This document shows, in pieces, positions 22,133 to 32,584 of a stretch of 64,000 nt of DNA. The notes under the pieces were generated by a model, which saw only the letters and a program-made list of their open reading frames with translations, searched no databases and had not been told where the DNA came from. The position numbers and the translations under genes were made by a program. The stretch lies in contig CALZJE010000012.1 of NCBI GenBank assembly GCA_945787715.1, positions 1 through 64,000 on the forward strand, written 5' to 3'. This stretch comes from an uncultured Ectothiorhodospiraceae bacterium. GTDB lineage: Bacteria > Pseudomonadota > Gammaproteobacteria > S012-40. Each line of letters begins with the position of its first letter. Positions within the stretch are counted from its first letter, which is position 1.

Positions 22133-22588
22133 TCAATCAACCATAGATTGGATTCGAATTTTTGTGGCGATAAAGTCCTCATGTGAGACATAAATCAATT
22201 CGGATATTTTGCGTACAAGATATTCTTCATCTCTATCAAGATGGTTATCAGCAAATGCAATTTGCCAAAGTAGCTCAATAATATGAACTTTATCATCATA
22301 CTCAAAATGTGAATTAATCAGAGAAGTGAATTGATAATAATCAGTGGAGTTTTTTAATTCCTCTTCTGCTAGAGAAATAATTTCTTGTGTTTCATTGTTA
22401 GAAAGATCAAATTTCGCACTCACTGCTGAAAATAACACCTTTTTCTCATCCTCACTAATCTGATCATCCATGCGAAGCATCTCGACAAGCAATGCAGTAC
22501 TCGCCAACTTTAATGAATGCTCATAATCAGCAGAATCACGGGATGTTGAAAAATTCTTATCGAAAAACGCTTTGATTCCGGCTAGCAT
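22133..22588 (-). CDS. TerB-family protein
   Basis: Two acidic-helix TerB signatures: LLVEMLRMDDQISEDEKKVLF and LLWQIAFADNHLDRDEEYLVRKI. Confidence 0.85.
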   Translation of the reverse strand: MLAGIKAFFDKNFSTSRDSADYEHSLKLASTALLVEMLRMDDQISEDEKKVLFSAVSAKFDLSNNETQEIISLAEEELKNSTDYYQFTSLINSHFEYDDKVHIIELLWQIAFADNHLDRDEEYLVRKISELIYVSHEDFIATKIRIQSMVD

Positions 22589-22614
22589 AAAAACATCCTT
22601 CGAAAGATAAATCG

Positions 22615-23163
22615 TTAAATTTTTCGCCGCCTTATTTCAGGCGGCTCCAAATAGCTTGCGAGTATGATTCCGGCAAGCAATCCAAAAAAGTGTCCTTCCC
22701 ACGAAATTTGAGAGCCCTGAGGAAATATTCCCCAGACTATTCCACCATAAAGAAATATGGTAAAAAAAGCTAATACAAAGGATTTCAAACTCTTCTCATA
22801 CCAAGCTGCAGCAACTAAGAATCCGAAATAGCCAAAAATCAACCCACTCGCACCGATATGAAACGCCGGTCGAGCAAAAATCCAAGTCGCAATTCCCGCC
22901 ACTAAAGTGATACCAATAGTGACAATAATATATTCACGAAATCCGCGAAGCAGGATAAACCAACTGAGAATAGCAATAGGTAATGTGTTCGCAATAAGAT
23001 GGGACATATTTGCGTGAAGCAGAGGCCAGACCAAAACCCCTACTAATCCATCTATCGAACGCGGATAGATTCCCCATGCACCAAGAGCGTGTCCTATACT
23101 GCTGTTATATAGCTCAATGAGCCACAGAACACCGATTATTATCGTAATCTCGGTAAAACGCAT
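22615..23163 (-). CDS. Rhomboid-family intramembrane serine protease
   Basis: HANMSHLIANTLPI, catalytic GASGLIFGYFGFL, C-terminal WEGHFFGLLAGI. Confidence 0.92.
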   Translation of the reverse strand: MRFTEITIIIGVLWLIELYNSSIGHALGAWGIYPRSIDGLVGVLVWPLLHANMSHLIANTLPIAILSWFILLRGFREYIIVTIGITLVAGIATWIFARPAFHIGASGLIFGYFGFLVAAAWYEKSLKSFVLAFFTIFLYGGIVWGIFPQGSQISWEGHFFGLLAGIILASYLEPPEIRRRKI

Positions 23164-23240
23164 GAGTTACTAGCCTAATCTTTTTATAATTCTAGTTAAT
23201 ATTGCTTCAAAACACTTCGGCTTCGCAACACTTCGTTTAG

Positions 23241-23753
23241 CTAGATTTCGACGTCACCTTTTTGGGAATTTGCCGCACTAACTTTTAGTGAACGACCAAA
23301 AAAATCACTCCCGTCGAGATCGGCAATGGCTCGTAACGCATCTGCTTCGTGCATTTCAACAAATCCAAAGCCTTTTGCTTTACCTGTCTCACGATCTTTG
23401 ACGATTCTAATTGAAATAATTTCACCATAGGGTTCAAAGATAGATGCGAGTTGTCGACCCCGTGTTTTATAAGCTAGATTACCGACAAAAATGGAAAGAG
23501 TGCCTGAATCAGATACAACACTACGCGTTTGCGTACGTGCTTGTGGCGCTCGTGTTTGTGGGGCTCGGGCTGGACGGACTTCAGAAGTGCTATCAACTTT
23601 CGCTAATGTATCTCTGGCCCCAACAAGAACCCCGATCAATAAACCAAGAGCGATACCTAATGCTCCATTATCAACAATGCCGAAGCCAACAAAATAGACT
23701 AATAAATATCCAGCAACTGCCAAAATTACTGCGGTAACAATGGTTTTCGTCAT
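23241..23753 (-). CDS. Membrane-anchored RRM-domain RNA-binding protein
   Basis: Two N-terminal hydrophobic segments, Ala/Pro/Arg/Gln linker, then an RRM with RNP2 IFVGNL and RNP1 KGFGFVEM. Confidence 0.88.
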   Translation of the reverse strand: MTKTIVTAVILAVAGYLLVYFVGFGIVDNGALGIALGLLIGVLVGARDTLAKVDSTSEVRPARAPQTRAPQARTQTRSVVSDSGTLSIFVGNLAYKTRGRQLASIFEPYGEIISIRIVKDRETGKAKGFGFVEMHEADALRAIADLDGSDFFGRSLKVSAANSQKGDVEI

Positions 23754-23998
23754 TTGTGTATTCCTGTATCAATATCTCTAAAACTTCTACTATTTTATGG
23801 CGATCGAATAACCAAAACGCTTAGCCATAGCAACTAAAAAACCCATATTATCATAGTTTAATTCTTTGAAATTAGCTTTCTCCTACTCTAATTGTTATTG
23901 AGAATAACTTTTCATACTTTCCTGCAATCAATTTAAGACTAAAAATTGACAGAATGAACTCATCATAGCGACAATAGAAAGAAATCTAACACCAAAGG

Positions 23999-25537
23999 AT
24001 GTCCATGGAAAAAATTAGCTTACCCGAGCTATTTCGCAACACGGCCGAGAAATACAAAGATTTCACTGCAATCAATTTCTCAGGAAAAAAAACCAGCTTT
24101 CATGAGCTTGATCGACTTAGTGATAATCTTGCGGCCAGCCTTTCACATAATGGATTGACAAAAGGCAATCGAATTGCCCTCTATTGCATTAACTCAGACT
24201 CTTTTGCGATTGCCTATTTGGGAATTGTAAAAGCAGGTGCCACAGTAATTCCTCTCAATCTACTGCAAACACCTGTAGAAATTTCATACATAATGAACGA
24301 TGCCGATGTAAATGGAATTATTTATCATGAAGCGTTTGATCAAGCTGTCGAGGCAATTAGAAGCAACGTCCATAATTTAGAAACTTATATCCGCATCGGA
24401 GTAAACCCCAACGATGAAGTCCAGGACTTCCACACCCTAATTCAAACTGATAGTACCGCGCCGGAAATAACATTTAATCCTCAGGACGACTTAGCAGCAA
24501 TCCTATACACTTCAGGGACAACCGGAAAACCAAAAGGCGCAATGCTTACCCACAGCAACCTGGCGAGCAATACTGACAGCGTAATAAAATCCATCAAACT
24601 CATTCCTGGAAAAGATATTCTTGTTGCTGTCCTTCCTATGTTTCACGCTTTTGCTGCAACAGCTGCCATGCTTACTCCCATGCTACGTGGCTTAACGATG
24701 ATGCCCATAGTAAAATTTGAGCCCGAGCTTCTAGCTAACTCCATTCATGCAGGCAAAGCAACCATTTTATTTGCCGTTCCCAGCATGTACAACGTACTTC
24801 TCAATATGAAGGAAGAGCAAGTTGCAAAATTATCAAGCTTACGATTCTGTGTTTCCGGTGGCGCAGCTATGCCGGAAAAAATAATGCAAAGTTTTGAAGA
24901 AAAGTTTGGGAAACTTATTTATGAAGGTTATGGACCCACGGAGTGCTCACCGGTGACAAATGTAAATCCGATTGGAGGAACTAGAAAAATATTATCGGTT
25001 GGATTACCAGTAGAACATGTGAGCTTATGCATTAAAGATACGGAAGGCAATGATCTCCCCAACAACGAAGTGGGAGAAATTTGTGTTCGTGGTCCGAATG
25101 TAATGAAAGGATACTGGAACCGCCCAGAAGATACTCGCAAATCTTTTTTTGGTGATTGGTTTCGCACAGGCGATTTAGGGAAAAAAGATGACGATGGCTA
25201 TTACTATATTGTTGATAGAATAAAAGACATGATCATTGTCAATGGCATGAACGTCTATCCAAGAATTGTAGAAGAAGTTTTATACCAACATCCAGATATT
25301 GCTGAGTGTGCAGTTATTGGTATTGACGATAAGTTACACGGTGAAATAGTCGCTGCCTATATAGTAACTAAACCAGGCACTGAATTAAGCTCTTCAGATG
25401 TTAGAAGCTTTTGTCGAGACAAACTCGGTCGCTATCAGATCCCAAGAAAATATTTCTTTATTGACGCATTACCAAAAAATGCAACAGGAAAAATTTTGAA
25501 ACGAGAGCTTAAAGAACAAAAACTTGAGACCGCATAA
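23999..25537 (+). CDS. AMP-binding acyl-CoA synthetase/ligase
   Basis: LYTSGTTGKPKGAMLTH, YEGYGPTECSPV, WFRTGDLG, PKNATGKILKRELK. Confidence 0.92.
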   Translation: MSMEKISLPELFRNTAEKYKDFTAINFSGKKTSFHELDRLSDNLAASLSHNGLTKGNRIALYCINSDSFAIAYLGIVKAGATVIPLNLLQTPVEISYIMNDADVNGIIYHEAFDQAVEAIRSNVHNLETYIRIGVNPNDEVQDFHTLIQTDSTAPEITFNPQDDLAAILYTSGTTGKPKGAMLTHSNLASNTDSVIKSIKLIPGKDILVAVLPMFHAFAATAAMLTPMLRGLTMMPIVKFEPELLANSIHAGKATILFAVPSMYNVLLNMKEEQVAKLSSLRFCVSGGAAMPEKIMQSFEEKFGKLIYEGYGPTECSPVTNVNPIGGTRKILSVGLPVEHVSLCIKDTEGNDLPNNEVGEICVRGPNVMKGYWNRPEDTRKSFFGDWFRTGDLGKKDDDGYYYIVDRIKDMIIVNGMNVYPRIVEEVLYQHPDIAECAVIGIDDKLHGEIVAAYIVTKPGTELSSSDVRSFCRDKLGRYQIPRKYFFIDALPKNATGKILKRELKEQKLETA

Positions 25538-25549
25538 ACAAATGAAATG

Positions 25550-25577
25550 GCGCTGCTCGATTGAAGTTGAGCAGCGC
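25550..25577. terminator. Hairpin between convergent genes (candidate bidirectional terminator)
   Basis: GCGCTGCTC...GAGCAGCGC perfect 9-bp stem, 10-nt loop; weak U-tract. Confidence 0.55.
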
Positions 25578-25585
25578 TAATAATA

Positions 25586-27628
25586 TTAAGCATTGATTCC
25601 ACTATGTCTTAAAAGTGCATCAATTTCAGGCTCCCTCCCACGAAATGCAATAAACAAATCCATTGGTTCTACGGAACCACCTTTCTCTAAAACATTTTCC
25701 AGAAAAGCTTTACCTGTCTCTTCATTGAAAACGCCTTCTTCTTCAAATTTGGAAAAAGCATCAGCGGATAACACTTCCGCCCACTTGTAGCTGTAATAAC
25801 CAGCAGCATAGCCGCCTGCAAAAATATGCGAGAAACTGTGTGCAAAACGATTAAACTTGGGGGGCATGAGCACCGCAACTTCGTCTCTCACTTCATCAAG
25901 AATATCGTAGATTCGTGCACCTAGCTCTGAAGAAAACTCCAAATGAATGCGAAAATCAAAGATGGCAAACTCAAGCTGACGTAACATCTGCATGCCTGAC
26001 TGGAAGTTTTTCGCAGCTACCATTTTCTGATATAACTCATCTGGCAACCGCTCACCGGACTCATAGTGCTTAGCAATCACATCTAGCGCTGACTTTTCCC
26101 AACACCAGTTCTCAAGGAATTGACTGGGGAGTTCCACGGCATCCCAGGGCACACCGCTTATTCCTGAAACACTGGGATAATCAATTTGTGTCATCATATG
26201 ATGCAGACCATGACCGAATTCATGGAATAATGTAATAACTTCATCATGCGTAAAAAGCGCAGGGATATCACCGACCGGCGGTGTGAAATTGCAAGTCAGA
26301 TATGCAACTGGCGCTTGGGCTGTATCGTCAAACACCATCCGAGACAGACACTCATCCATCCACGCGCCACCGCGCTTATTAGGGCGGGCATATAGATCAA
26401 GAAAAAATTGTCCTCGAATAGCGCCTTGTTTTCCGATTATTTGAAAAAAGCGAACGTCTTTATGCCAAGTATCCACATCTTTCTTTTCAGAAATCGTCAC
26501 GCCGTATAAACGCTGCACAACCTCAAACAGTCCATGCAAAACATTATCTTCTGGAAAATAAGGTTTCAGCTCCTCTTGCGAAATTGAATATTTATGATTT
26601 CGTAATTTTTCCGAATAATAAGGCACATCCCAAGCTTGTAGCTCATCAATGTCAAATTCTGACTTGGTAAATGCTTGCAACTCAGCTAAATCCTTTTTCG
26701 CATTCCCGGAAGATTTATCCACCAATTCATTAAGAAACTCCATCACCTTTTCTGTACCAGGAGCCATTTTTGTTGCTAATGATTTCTCAGCAAAACTGCT
26801 AAATCCGAGTAACTGTGCAACCTCATGACGAAGCGTGAGTATCTCATCCATTAAAGATGAATTATCCCATTTACCCGCATACTCACCTTGATCAGATGCA
26901 CGAGTGACATAAGCGGTATACATCTCTTCACGCAATGCTGAATCAGCCGCATAAAGCATAGTTGGATAATAAGACGGAAATTCCAAGGTCAATGCCCAAC
27001 CACTCTCGCCCATTTGCTCTGCAGTTTGTTTAGCCAGGTTTTTTACTGAATCTGGCAACCCAGCAAGATCCGTCTCATCTGTGATGATATTAGTCCACGC
27101 GTGTGTTGCATCCAGTAAATTTTGGTCAAACTTACTGCTGAGATTGGACAACTCCTGCATAATTTCTTTGTAACGTTGTTTCTTTTCAGAAGTCAGATCA
27201 ATACCGGAGAGGCGAAAATCACGCAATGCATTATCAACGATTTTTTTCTGGGCTTCATCAAGTTGATTAAAGTCGTCTCTATCTTTAATTTGTTGGTAAG
27301 CATTGAACAGTTTTTCGTTTTGACCCATCTCTGTTGAATAAACACTTAACTTTGGAAGGCATGCATTATAAGCATCACGTAATGCATCACTATTTACAAC
27401 TGAGTTCATATGACTGACAGGAGACCAGGTTCGACTCAATTTTTCTGAAATTAACTCCAAAGGTTTTATCAAATTATCCCAGGTGTATTCACTGTTTGAA
27501 TTGAGTAGTTTTTCAACATATTCTCGACTTTCAGATAAAATTTGATCAATAGCAGGCTCAACATGCTCAGGTTTAATTTGTGAAAACGGGGGCAAACTAA
27601 ACGCAGTTAATAAAGGGTTTTCGCTCAT
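25586..27628 (-). CDS. prlC: Oligopeptidase A (M3 metallopeptidase)
   Basis: HEFGHGLHHM zinc motif; N-terminus NPLLTAFSLPPFSQIKPEHVEPAI. Confidence 0.95.
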   Translation of the reverse strand: MSENPLLTAFSLPPFSQIKPEHVEPAIDQILSESREYVEKLLNSNSEYTWDNLIKPLELISEKLSRTWSPVSHMNSVVNSDALRDAYNACLPKLSVYSTEMGQNEKLFNAYQQIKDRDDFNQLDEAQKKIVDNALRDFRLSGIDLTSEKKQRYKEIMQELSNLSSKFDQNLLDATHAWTNIITDETDLAGLPDSVKNLAKQTAEQMGESGWALTLEFPSYYPTMLYAADSALREEMYTAYVTRASDQGEYAGKWDNSSLMDEILTLRHEVAQLLGFSSFAEKSLATKMAPGTEKVMEFLNELVDKSSGNAKKDLAELQAFTKSEFDIDELQAWDVPYYSEKLRNHKYSISQEELKPYFPEDNVLHGLFEVVQRLYGVTISEKKDVDTWHKDVRFFQIIGKQGAIRGQFFLDLYARPNKRGGAWMDECLSRMVFDDTAQAPVAYLTCNFTPPVGDIPALFTHDEVITLFHEFGHGLHHMMTQIDYPSVSGISGVPWDAVELPSQFLENWCWEKSALDVIAKHYESGERLPDELYQKMVAAKNFQSGMQMLRQLEFAIFDFRIHLEFSSELGARIYDILDEVRDEVAVLMPPKFNRFAHSFSHIFAGGYAAGYYSYKWAEVLSADAFSKFEEEGVFNEETGKAFLENVLEKGGSVEPMDLFIAFRGREPEIDALLRHSGINA

Positions 27629-27720
27629 TTTGTAACTCTTTTAGAAATTGATATCAGGTTGGGTGCTACAATACCTAACTTACAAGGCACTCACAAGCAA
27701 TAGAAATAGCCGGAGAAAAT

Positions 27721-29070
27721 ATGTCAAATCATTATGACTTAATTGCCATTGGCGGCGGAAGTGGTGGATTATCCGTCGCAGAAAAAGCCGCAAGTTATGG
27801 AAAAAAGTGTGCAGTAATTGAACCAGATCGGCTTGGCGGTACCTGTGTCAACCGCGGTTGTGTTCCCAAGAAAGTCATGTGGAATGCAGCAAACCTTAAT
27901 CAGGCGATCAAGTTATCCAGTTCATATGGATTCGAAGTAGTGCAAAAAGGATTCAACTGGAAAACTCTGGTTGAATCACGAGAAAATTATATTCATGGAA
28001 TCAACAACTGGTATACAAACTATCTCAAAGACTCAAACATTGAACACATTCAAGGCTACGCAAAGTTTGTTAATGACAAAACGGTTGAAGTGAATGGAAT
28101 CCATTACACAGCAGATCATATTGCAATTAGCACTGGCGGAGTACCCACTGTACCAGACGTAGAGGGTGCAGAGCACGGCATAACGTCCGACGGTTTTTTT
28201 GAACTTCAAGAACAACCAAAACGTATTGTCATCGTTGGCGCTGGTTATATTGCGGTAGAAATCGCAGGAGTTTTGAATGCATTAGGGAGTGAAGTCACTC
28301 TACTGTTGCGTCGACAGCAAATACTCGGTCGCTTTGATTCATTAATGCGCGACACATTAACAGAAGAGATGATCAACAACGGCATAAACATATTGCCCTG
28401 TATGAACCTTTCATTGATCACCAAAAACGACGAAGGTAAATTAACATTAACGGGCAATACTGGATTTGAAGTATCCGATGTGGATGCATTAGTTTGGGCG
28501 ATTGGTCGCCGCCCATTGACTGAGCAACTAAATCTAACTGCTATTGGACTGAAAACGGATAAATACGGATTCTTGCCTTGTGACGAATTTCAAAACACTA
28601 GCCAAGCAGGAATCTATGCCTTGGGAGACATTACTGGTCGCGCAGCATTAACACCTGTGGCCGTTGCTGCAGGTAGACGACTAGCTGATCGGTTGTTTAG
28701 CGACCAAACCGATCGTAAACTCAATTACAACAATATCCCTTCCGTCGTTTTTAGCCATCCTCCAATTGCAACTATCGGGCTAACGGAAGACGAAGCACGA
28801 AAAATACACGGTGATGCTGTAAAGGTTTATCAAACACGGTTTACACCTATGCTTTTCAGTATTGGTGAGCAAGAGGAGAAAACCGCCATGAAACTGGTTA
28901 CAATAGGCGTTCAAGAAAAGATTATTGGTTGCCATATCATCGGCCATGCTGCTGATGAAATGCTTCAAGGATTTGCGGTCGCCATCCGTATGGGTGCCAC
29001 CAAGAAAGACTTTGACGACACTGTGGCAATCCACCCGACTAGTGGTGAAGAACTTGTTACCATGCGGTAA
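27721..29070 (+). CDS. gorA: Glutathione-disulfide reductase
   Basis: [35 protein letters not shown] redox disulfide, [13 protein letters not shown]-terminus. Confidence 0.95.
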   Translation: MSNHYDLIAIGGGSGGLSVAEKAASYGKKCAVIEPDRLGGTCVNRGCVPKKVMWNAANLNQAIKLSSSYGFEVVQKGFNWKTLVESRENYIHGINNWYTNYLKDSNIEHIQGYAKFVNDKTVEVNGIHYTADHIAISTGGVPTVPDVEGAEHGITSDGFFELQEQPKRIVIVGAGYIAVEIAGVLNALGSEVTLLLRRQQILGRFDSLMRDTLTEEMINNGINILPCMNLSLITKNDEGKLTLTGNTGFEVSDVDALVWAIGRRPLTEQLNLTAIGLKTDKYGFLPCDEFQNTSQAGIYALGDITGRAALTPVAVAAGRRLADRLFSDQTDRKLNYNNIPSVVFSHPPIATIGLTEDEARKIHGDAVKVYQTRFTPMLFSIGEQEEKTAMKLVTIGVQEKIIGCHIIGHAADEMLQGFAVAIRMGATKKDFDDTVAIHPTSGEELVTMR

Positions 29071-29095
29071 CACTCACATGTAATGAGGAACAACA

Positions 29096-29626
29096 ATGAG
29101 TATAAGAGCGTTCAAAGGCATCTCACCGAAAATTGACAAGAGTGCATATATTGACGAAGATTGTTCGATAATTGGTGATGTAATAATTGGCAAAGATTCC
29201 TCAGTATGGCCAATGACGGCCATTCGTGGCGATGTTCACAAAATCACAATCGGTGATAGAACTAATATTCAAGATGGCTCTATTCTTCATGTCACTGCTG
29301 ACAATGAATTTAATCCGGGCGGTGCTCCTTTAACAATTGGCGATGATGTCACGGTTGGTCACGGCGCAATCCTACATGCCTGTACGGTCGGCAATTTTTG
29401 TTTAATCGGGATGGGAGCAACCGTACTTGATCGCGCAGTTATTGAAGATGGTGCGATGGTCGCTGCAGGTAGCCTAGTTTCCCCCGGGAAAGTATTGGAA
29501 AGCGGATATCTATGGTTAGGCAGTCCGGTTCGTCGTGCTCGCGCACTGACTGAAGAAGAAAAAAACTATCTGCGCTTTTCCTCCAAACATTACGTACATT
29601 TAAAAAATGAGTACATGGAAGGCTGA
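29096..29626 (+). CDS. Gamma-carbonic anhydrase family protein
   Basis: Left-handed beta-helix hexapeptides; SSVWPMTAIRGDVHKITIGDRTNIQDGSILHVT, TVGHGAILHACTVG. Confidence 0.93.
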   Translation: MSIRAFKGISPKIDKSAYIDEDCSIIGDVIIGKDSSVWPMTAIRGDVHKITIGDRTNIQDGSILHVTADNEFNPGGAPLTIGDDVTVGHGAILHACTVGNFCLIGMGATVLDRAVIEDGAMVAAGSLVSPGKVLESGYLWLGSPVRRARALTEEEKNYLRFSSKHYVHLKNEYMEG

Positions 29627-30722
29627 TATAGACTCGTCAAACAGACAAAGAAAAATTATTCATATCGATATGGACTGTTTCTATGCAGCCATTGAAGTAC
29701 GTGACAATCCAGATTTAAAAAGCAAGCCCGTCGCAGTTGGCGGGCAAGCTAATACCCGCGGCGTTCTCTGCACCTGCAACTACGAAGCACGTAAATATGG
29801 TATACACTCAGCAATGCCATCGTCCCATGCTGCTCGATTATGCCCCGACCTCATTATTGTCCCCGTTAACTTTGACAAGTATCATAAAGCTTCTAAAGCG
29901 ATTCATGAAATTTTTCACCATTATTCGGATTTAGTTGAACCGTTATCGCTGGATGAAGCCTATCTGGATGTCAGTGATTCAAAACTACATTCCGGAAGTG
30001 CGACATTGATTGCGGAAGAGATTCGACAAAAGATTTTTGAATCCCAAAAAATCACAGCATCTGCAGGTATAGCTCCCAACAAAATGCTGGCAAAAATTGC
30101 CAGCGACTGGGAAAAACCAAACGGACAGTACGTCATCACGCCCGATAAAGTCGCAGACTTCATGACAACTCTACCCGTTAAAAAACTCTTTGGGGTTGGA
30201 AAAGTGACAGCAGAAAAGCTTCATCAACACAACATCCATACCTGCGGTGATGTTCAAAACCGTTCGCATACAGAGTTAATCAAACTATTTGGTAGCTACG
30301 GTAATCAAATCCAGCAAATGGCTCACGGAATTGATAATCGAAATGTTACTACCGAAAGAACGAAAAAATCACTCAGCGTAGAAAACACCTTTCAAAACGA
30401 TTTCTTACCCGAGCAAATACCTGCGCACTTACTTAATGATCTATTTGACGAACTCAAATTGAGGCTGAGCAAAAGCGGAAAAAAAGAAGCTGAAATAAAA
30501 ACTGTTTTTATAAAAATAAAATTTAGCGATTTCACTAGCACAACGGCCCAATCACCTTGCAGCCGGTTTTCAGCTATACCATTTAAGCAACTTTTTACCA
30601 TCCGCAGCCAGAAAGAAAAAAAGCCAATCAGATTGATCGGCTTTGGGGTACATTTCAAAGAAAATAATATCAAAAATGGCGGTGCACAGTTGAGCTTTGA
30701 TTTTTCTTTGAAAGAGAATTAA
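29607..30722 (+). CDS. dinB: DNA polymerase IV
   Basis: IIHIDMDCFYAAIEVRDNPDL, LSLDEAYLDVS, SAGIAPNKMLAKIASDWEKPNGQ; overlaps the upstream CDS by 20 nt as called. Confidence 0.95.
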   Translation: MSTWKADIDSSNRQRKIIHIDMDCFYAAIEVRDNPDLKSKPVAVGGQANTRGVLCTCNYEARKYGIHSAMPSSHAARLCPDLIIVPVNFDKYHKASKAIHEIFHHYSDLVEPLSLDEAYLDVSDSKLHSGSATLIAEEIRQKIFESQKITASAGIAPNKMLAKIASDWEKPNGQYVITPDKVADFMTTLPVKKLFGVGKVTAEKLHQHNIHTCGDVQNRSHTELIKLFGSYGNQIQQMAHGIDNRNVTTERTKKSLSVENTFQNDFLPEQIPAHLLNDLFDELKLRLSKSGKKEAEIKTVFIKIKFSDFTSTTAQSPCSRFSAIPFKQLFTIRSQKEKKPIRLIGFGVHFKENNIKNGGAQLSFDFSLKEN

Positions 30723-31377
30723 GCTAAACATTCGGTAGCTAACGTAGCACCAATATTTGCTAGCCAACACAATGACCCGGCTACTTAGCAATCTGTTAAT
30801 CTGATTTTCTAGGATAATCCCAAAAAAATCTATCAATTCCATTTTAAGATGAGGTATACGCTAAAACAATATGTTTTTGCTTTTGCGCTTGTTTAATTCG
30901 TTTTACCTGGTTGCCCACCTTTTTCACCAGATTTTCATCATATTGCGGTTTCATGACAGCGACTCCCACTGGCCAACTTTCCATAGCCGTTTAAACATTT
31001 CATCTTCCATGCCGCGTAAACTTTTGTAGAACAAAACTGGTCATGGCGTTTTCTCTTGCATGGAACCACGCATATAACATTGATCTATAGTTTAGAAATT
31101 TTTAGTCAGTTATTGCATCAACTATTCTCTTTGATTGCGCTCGAGAGCTATAAATAGTGACCTTCGCCGCTTCTGCTGAAATTTCATCTATTAATTCCAA
31201 ATCTTCATTAAATCGATTTTTCGCATAGGGAATATTTAAGGCGGCATCAACGACCACATTAGAATTCATTGCACTCAGCGTTAACATTAATGAGCTATGT
31301 GACCTCATACCATCCAGTCTACATGAAGTCTGTCAGATTATGGTGTGCTGAACCAATTTGCCCCCCCAGCAGCAATC

Positions 31378-32061
31378 TCAGCATATTTCATCACATAGAT
31401 CTAATAAGCTTGGAAAGCAACCTACAGCTTGGGCGTCGACCGCCCCACCGACCAGAATACAGTCTATACCCGCTGTTTTAGCACCGCCAAGATCTCTTCT
31501 CACAGAATCACCAATCACTAAACACTCTTCATTATTCAAATTCAGTTGATTCACAACAAGCTCAAACGGCTTAGGCGAAGGTTTAATCATTCCGTGATCT
31601 GATGAAAATGATGATGCGGAAAATAACTCATCTATTCCTGATGTTTTAAAAGTATCCACCCACGCTTTTTTTGGAGACCAGATATCTATAACAGCAGACA
31701 AAATAAAAGATTCCCTCAGTTTAAAAAGTGCTTCAACATACTCCCGAGGAATATGACCTAGCTCATGGAATGAAAACGTGTCAATTATCTTTTGGATTTC
31801 AACTGTGGCGAGCTTTCGCTCAGTGACTTCTACTATTGCTTCTTCTACAGAAGGAAAATCATGTCGGTATTTTTCATCGAGATATCTTTCGTCCAAATAT
31901 CCATACACCGAATAAATAATTTTAGTCAGCTCACTCGAAGATAACGTTCCTCCAATATTTTCATAATAAATGGAAAAATCTTCACTTTGACCAAACCTGT
32001 CTTCTCCAAACATAAATGTGCTATTCATATCCAGTAGAAGAGCTTTCTTTCCCGCAAACAT
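31378..32061 (-). CDS. HAD-family hydrolase
   Basis: Motif I ALLLDMNSTFMFG (DxNxT), motif III/IV region KPSPKPFELVVNQLNLNNEECLVIGDSVRRDLGGAKTAGIDCILV. Confidence 0.88.
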   Translation of the reverse strand: MFAGKKALLLDMNSTFMFGEDRFGQSEDFSIYYENIGGTLSSSELTKIIYSVYGYLDERYLDEKYRHDFPSVEEAIVEVTERKLATVEIQKIIDTFSFHELGHIPREYVEALFKLRESFILSAVIDIWSPKKAWVDTFKTSGIDELFSASSFSSDHGMIKPSPKPFELVVNQLNLNNEECLVIGDSVRRDLGGAKTAGIDCILVGGAVDAQAVGCFPSLLDLCDEIC

Positions 32062-32584
32062 AAGTAATTCCTCTTATTCTAACTAAGGGTTTACACCAGA
32101 GTATTACCGCAAAAAAATTCAGTTAATCGATTTTCACGTGAATTCTAATAACAAGAGCGGCTCCCAGGTTCTTTCTGTGTCAGTCGTATAATAGTTTATC
32201 TCTATCTATTTGTAACTTACCTCTAACCGTGCGCATTGATTCTTCAATTACAATATTTACTTCTTCAAATACTAGGTATGGATGATCATTATCGAGACAG
32301 ACGGATTAATTCGCTAACTTTCATTGCCTGCTTGCTTGAGCTATAATTTAAAACCGTGACAATAGTTTTTTACGGTGATGAAACTGCAGCATGTGGTTTG
32401 ATTGCCAACTTAGAAGTTTAAGGAATATCAGCATTTTTCCGATACAGTTATCATTCAAAAAATAAGTCACTAGCACCTCAAACACTATACACACACAACT
32501 ATTTAGGATTCGAGGCACTAGGTATAAAATAACAAAAAAAGCAATCAACTTAATCTGGCCAAAAATTTTATAAATTAATTTATT

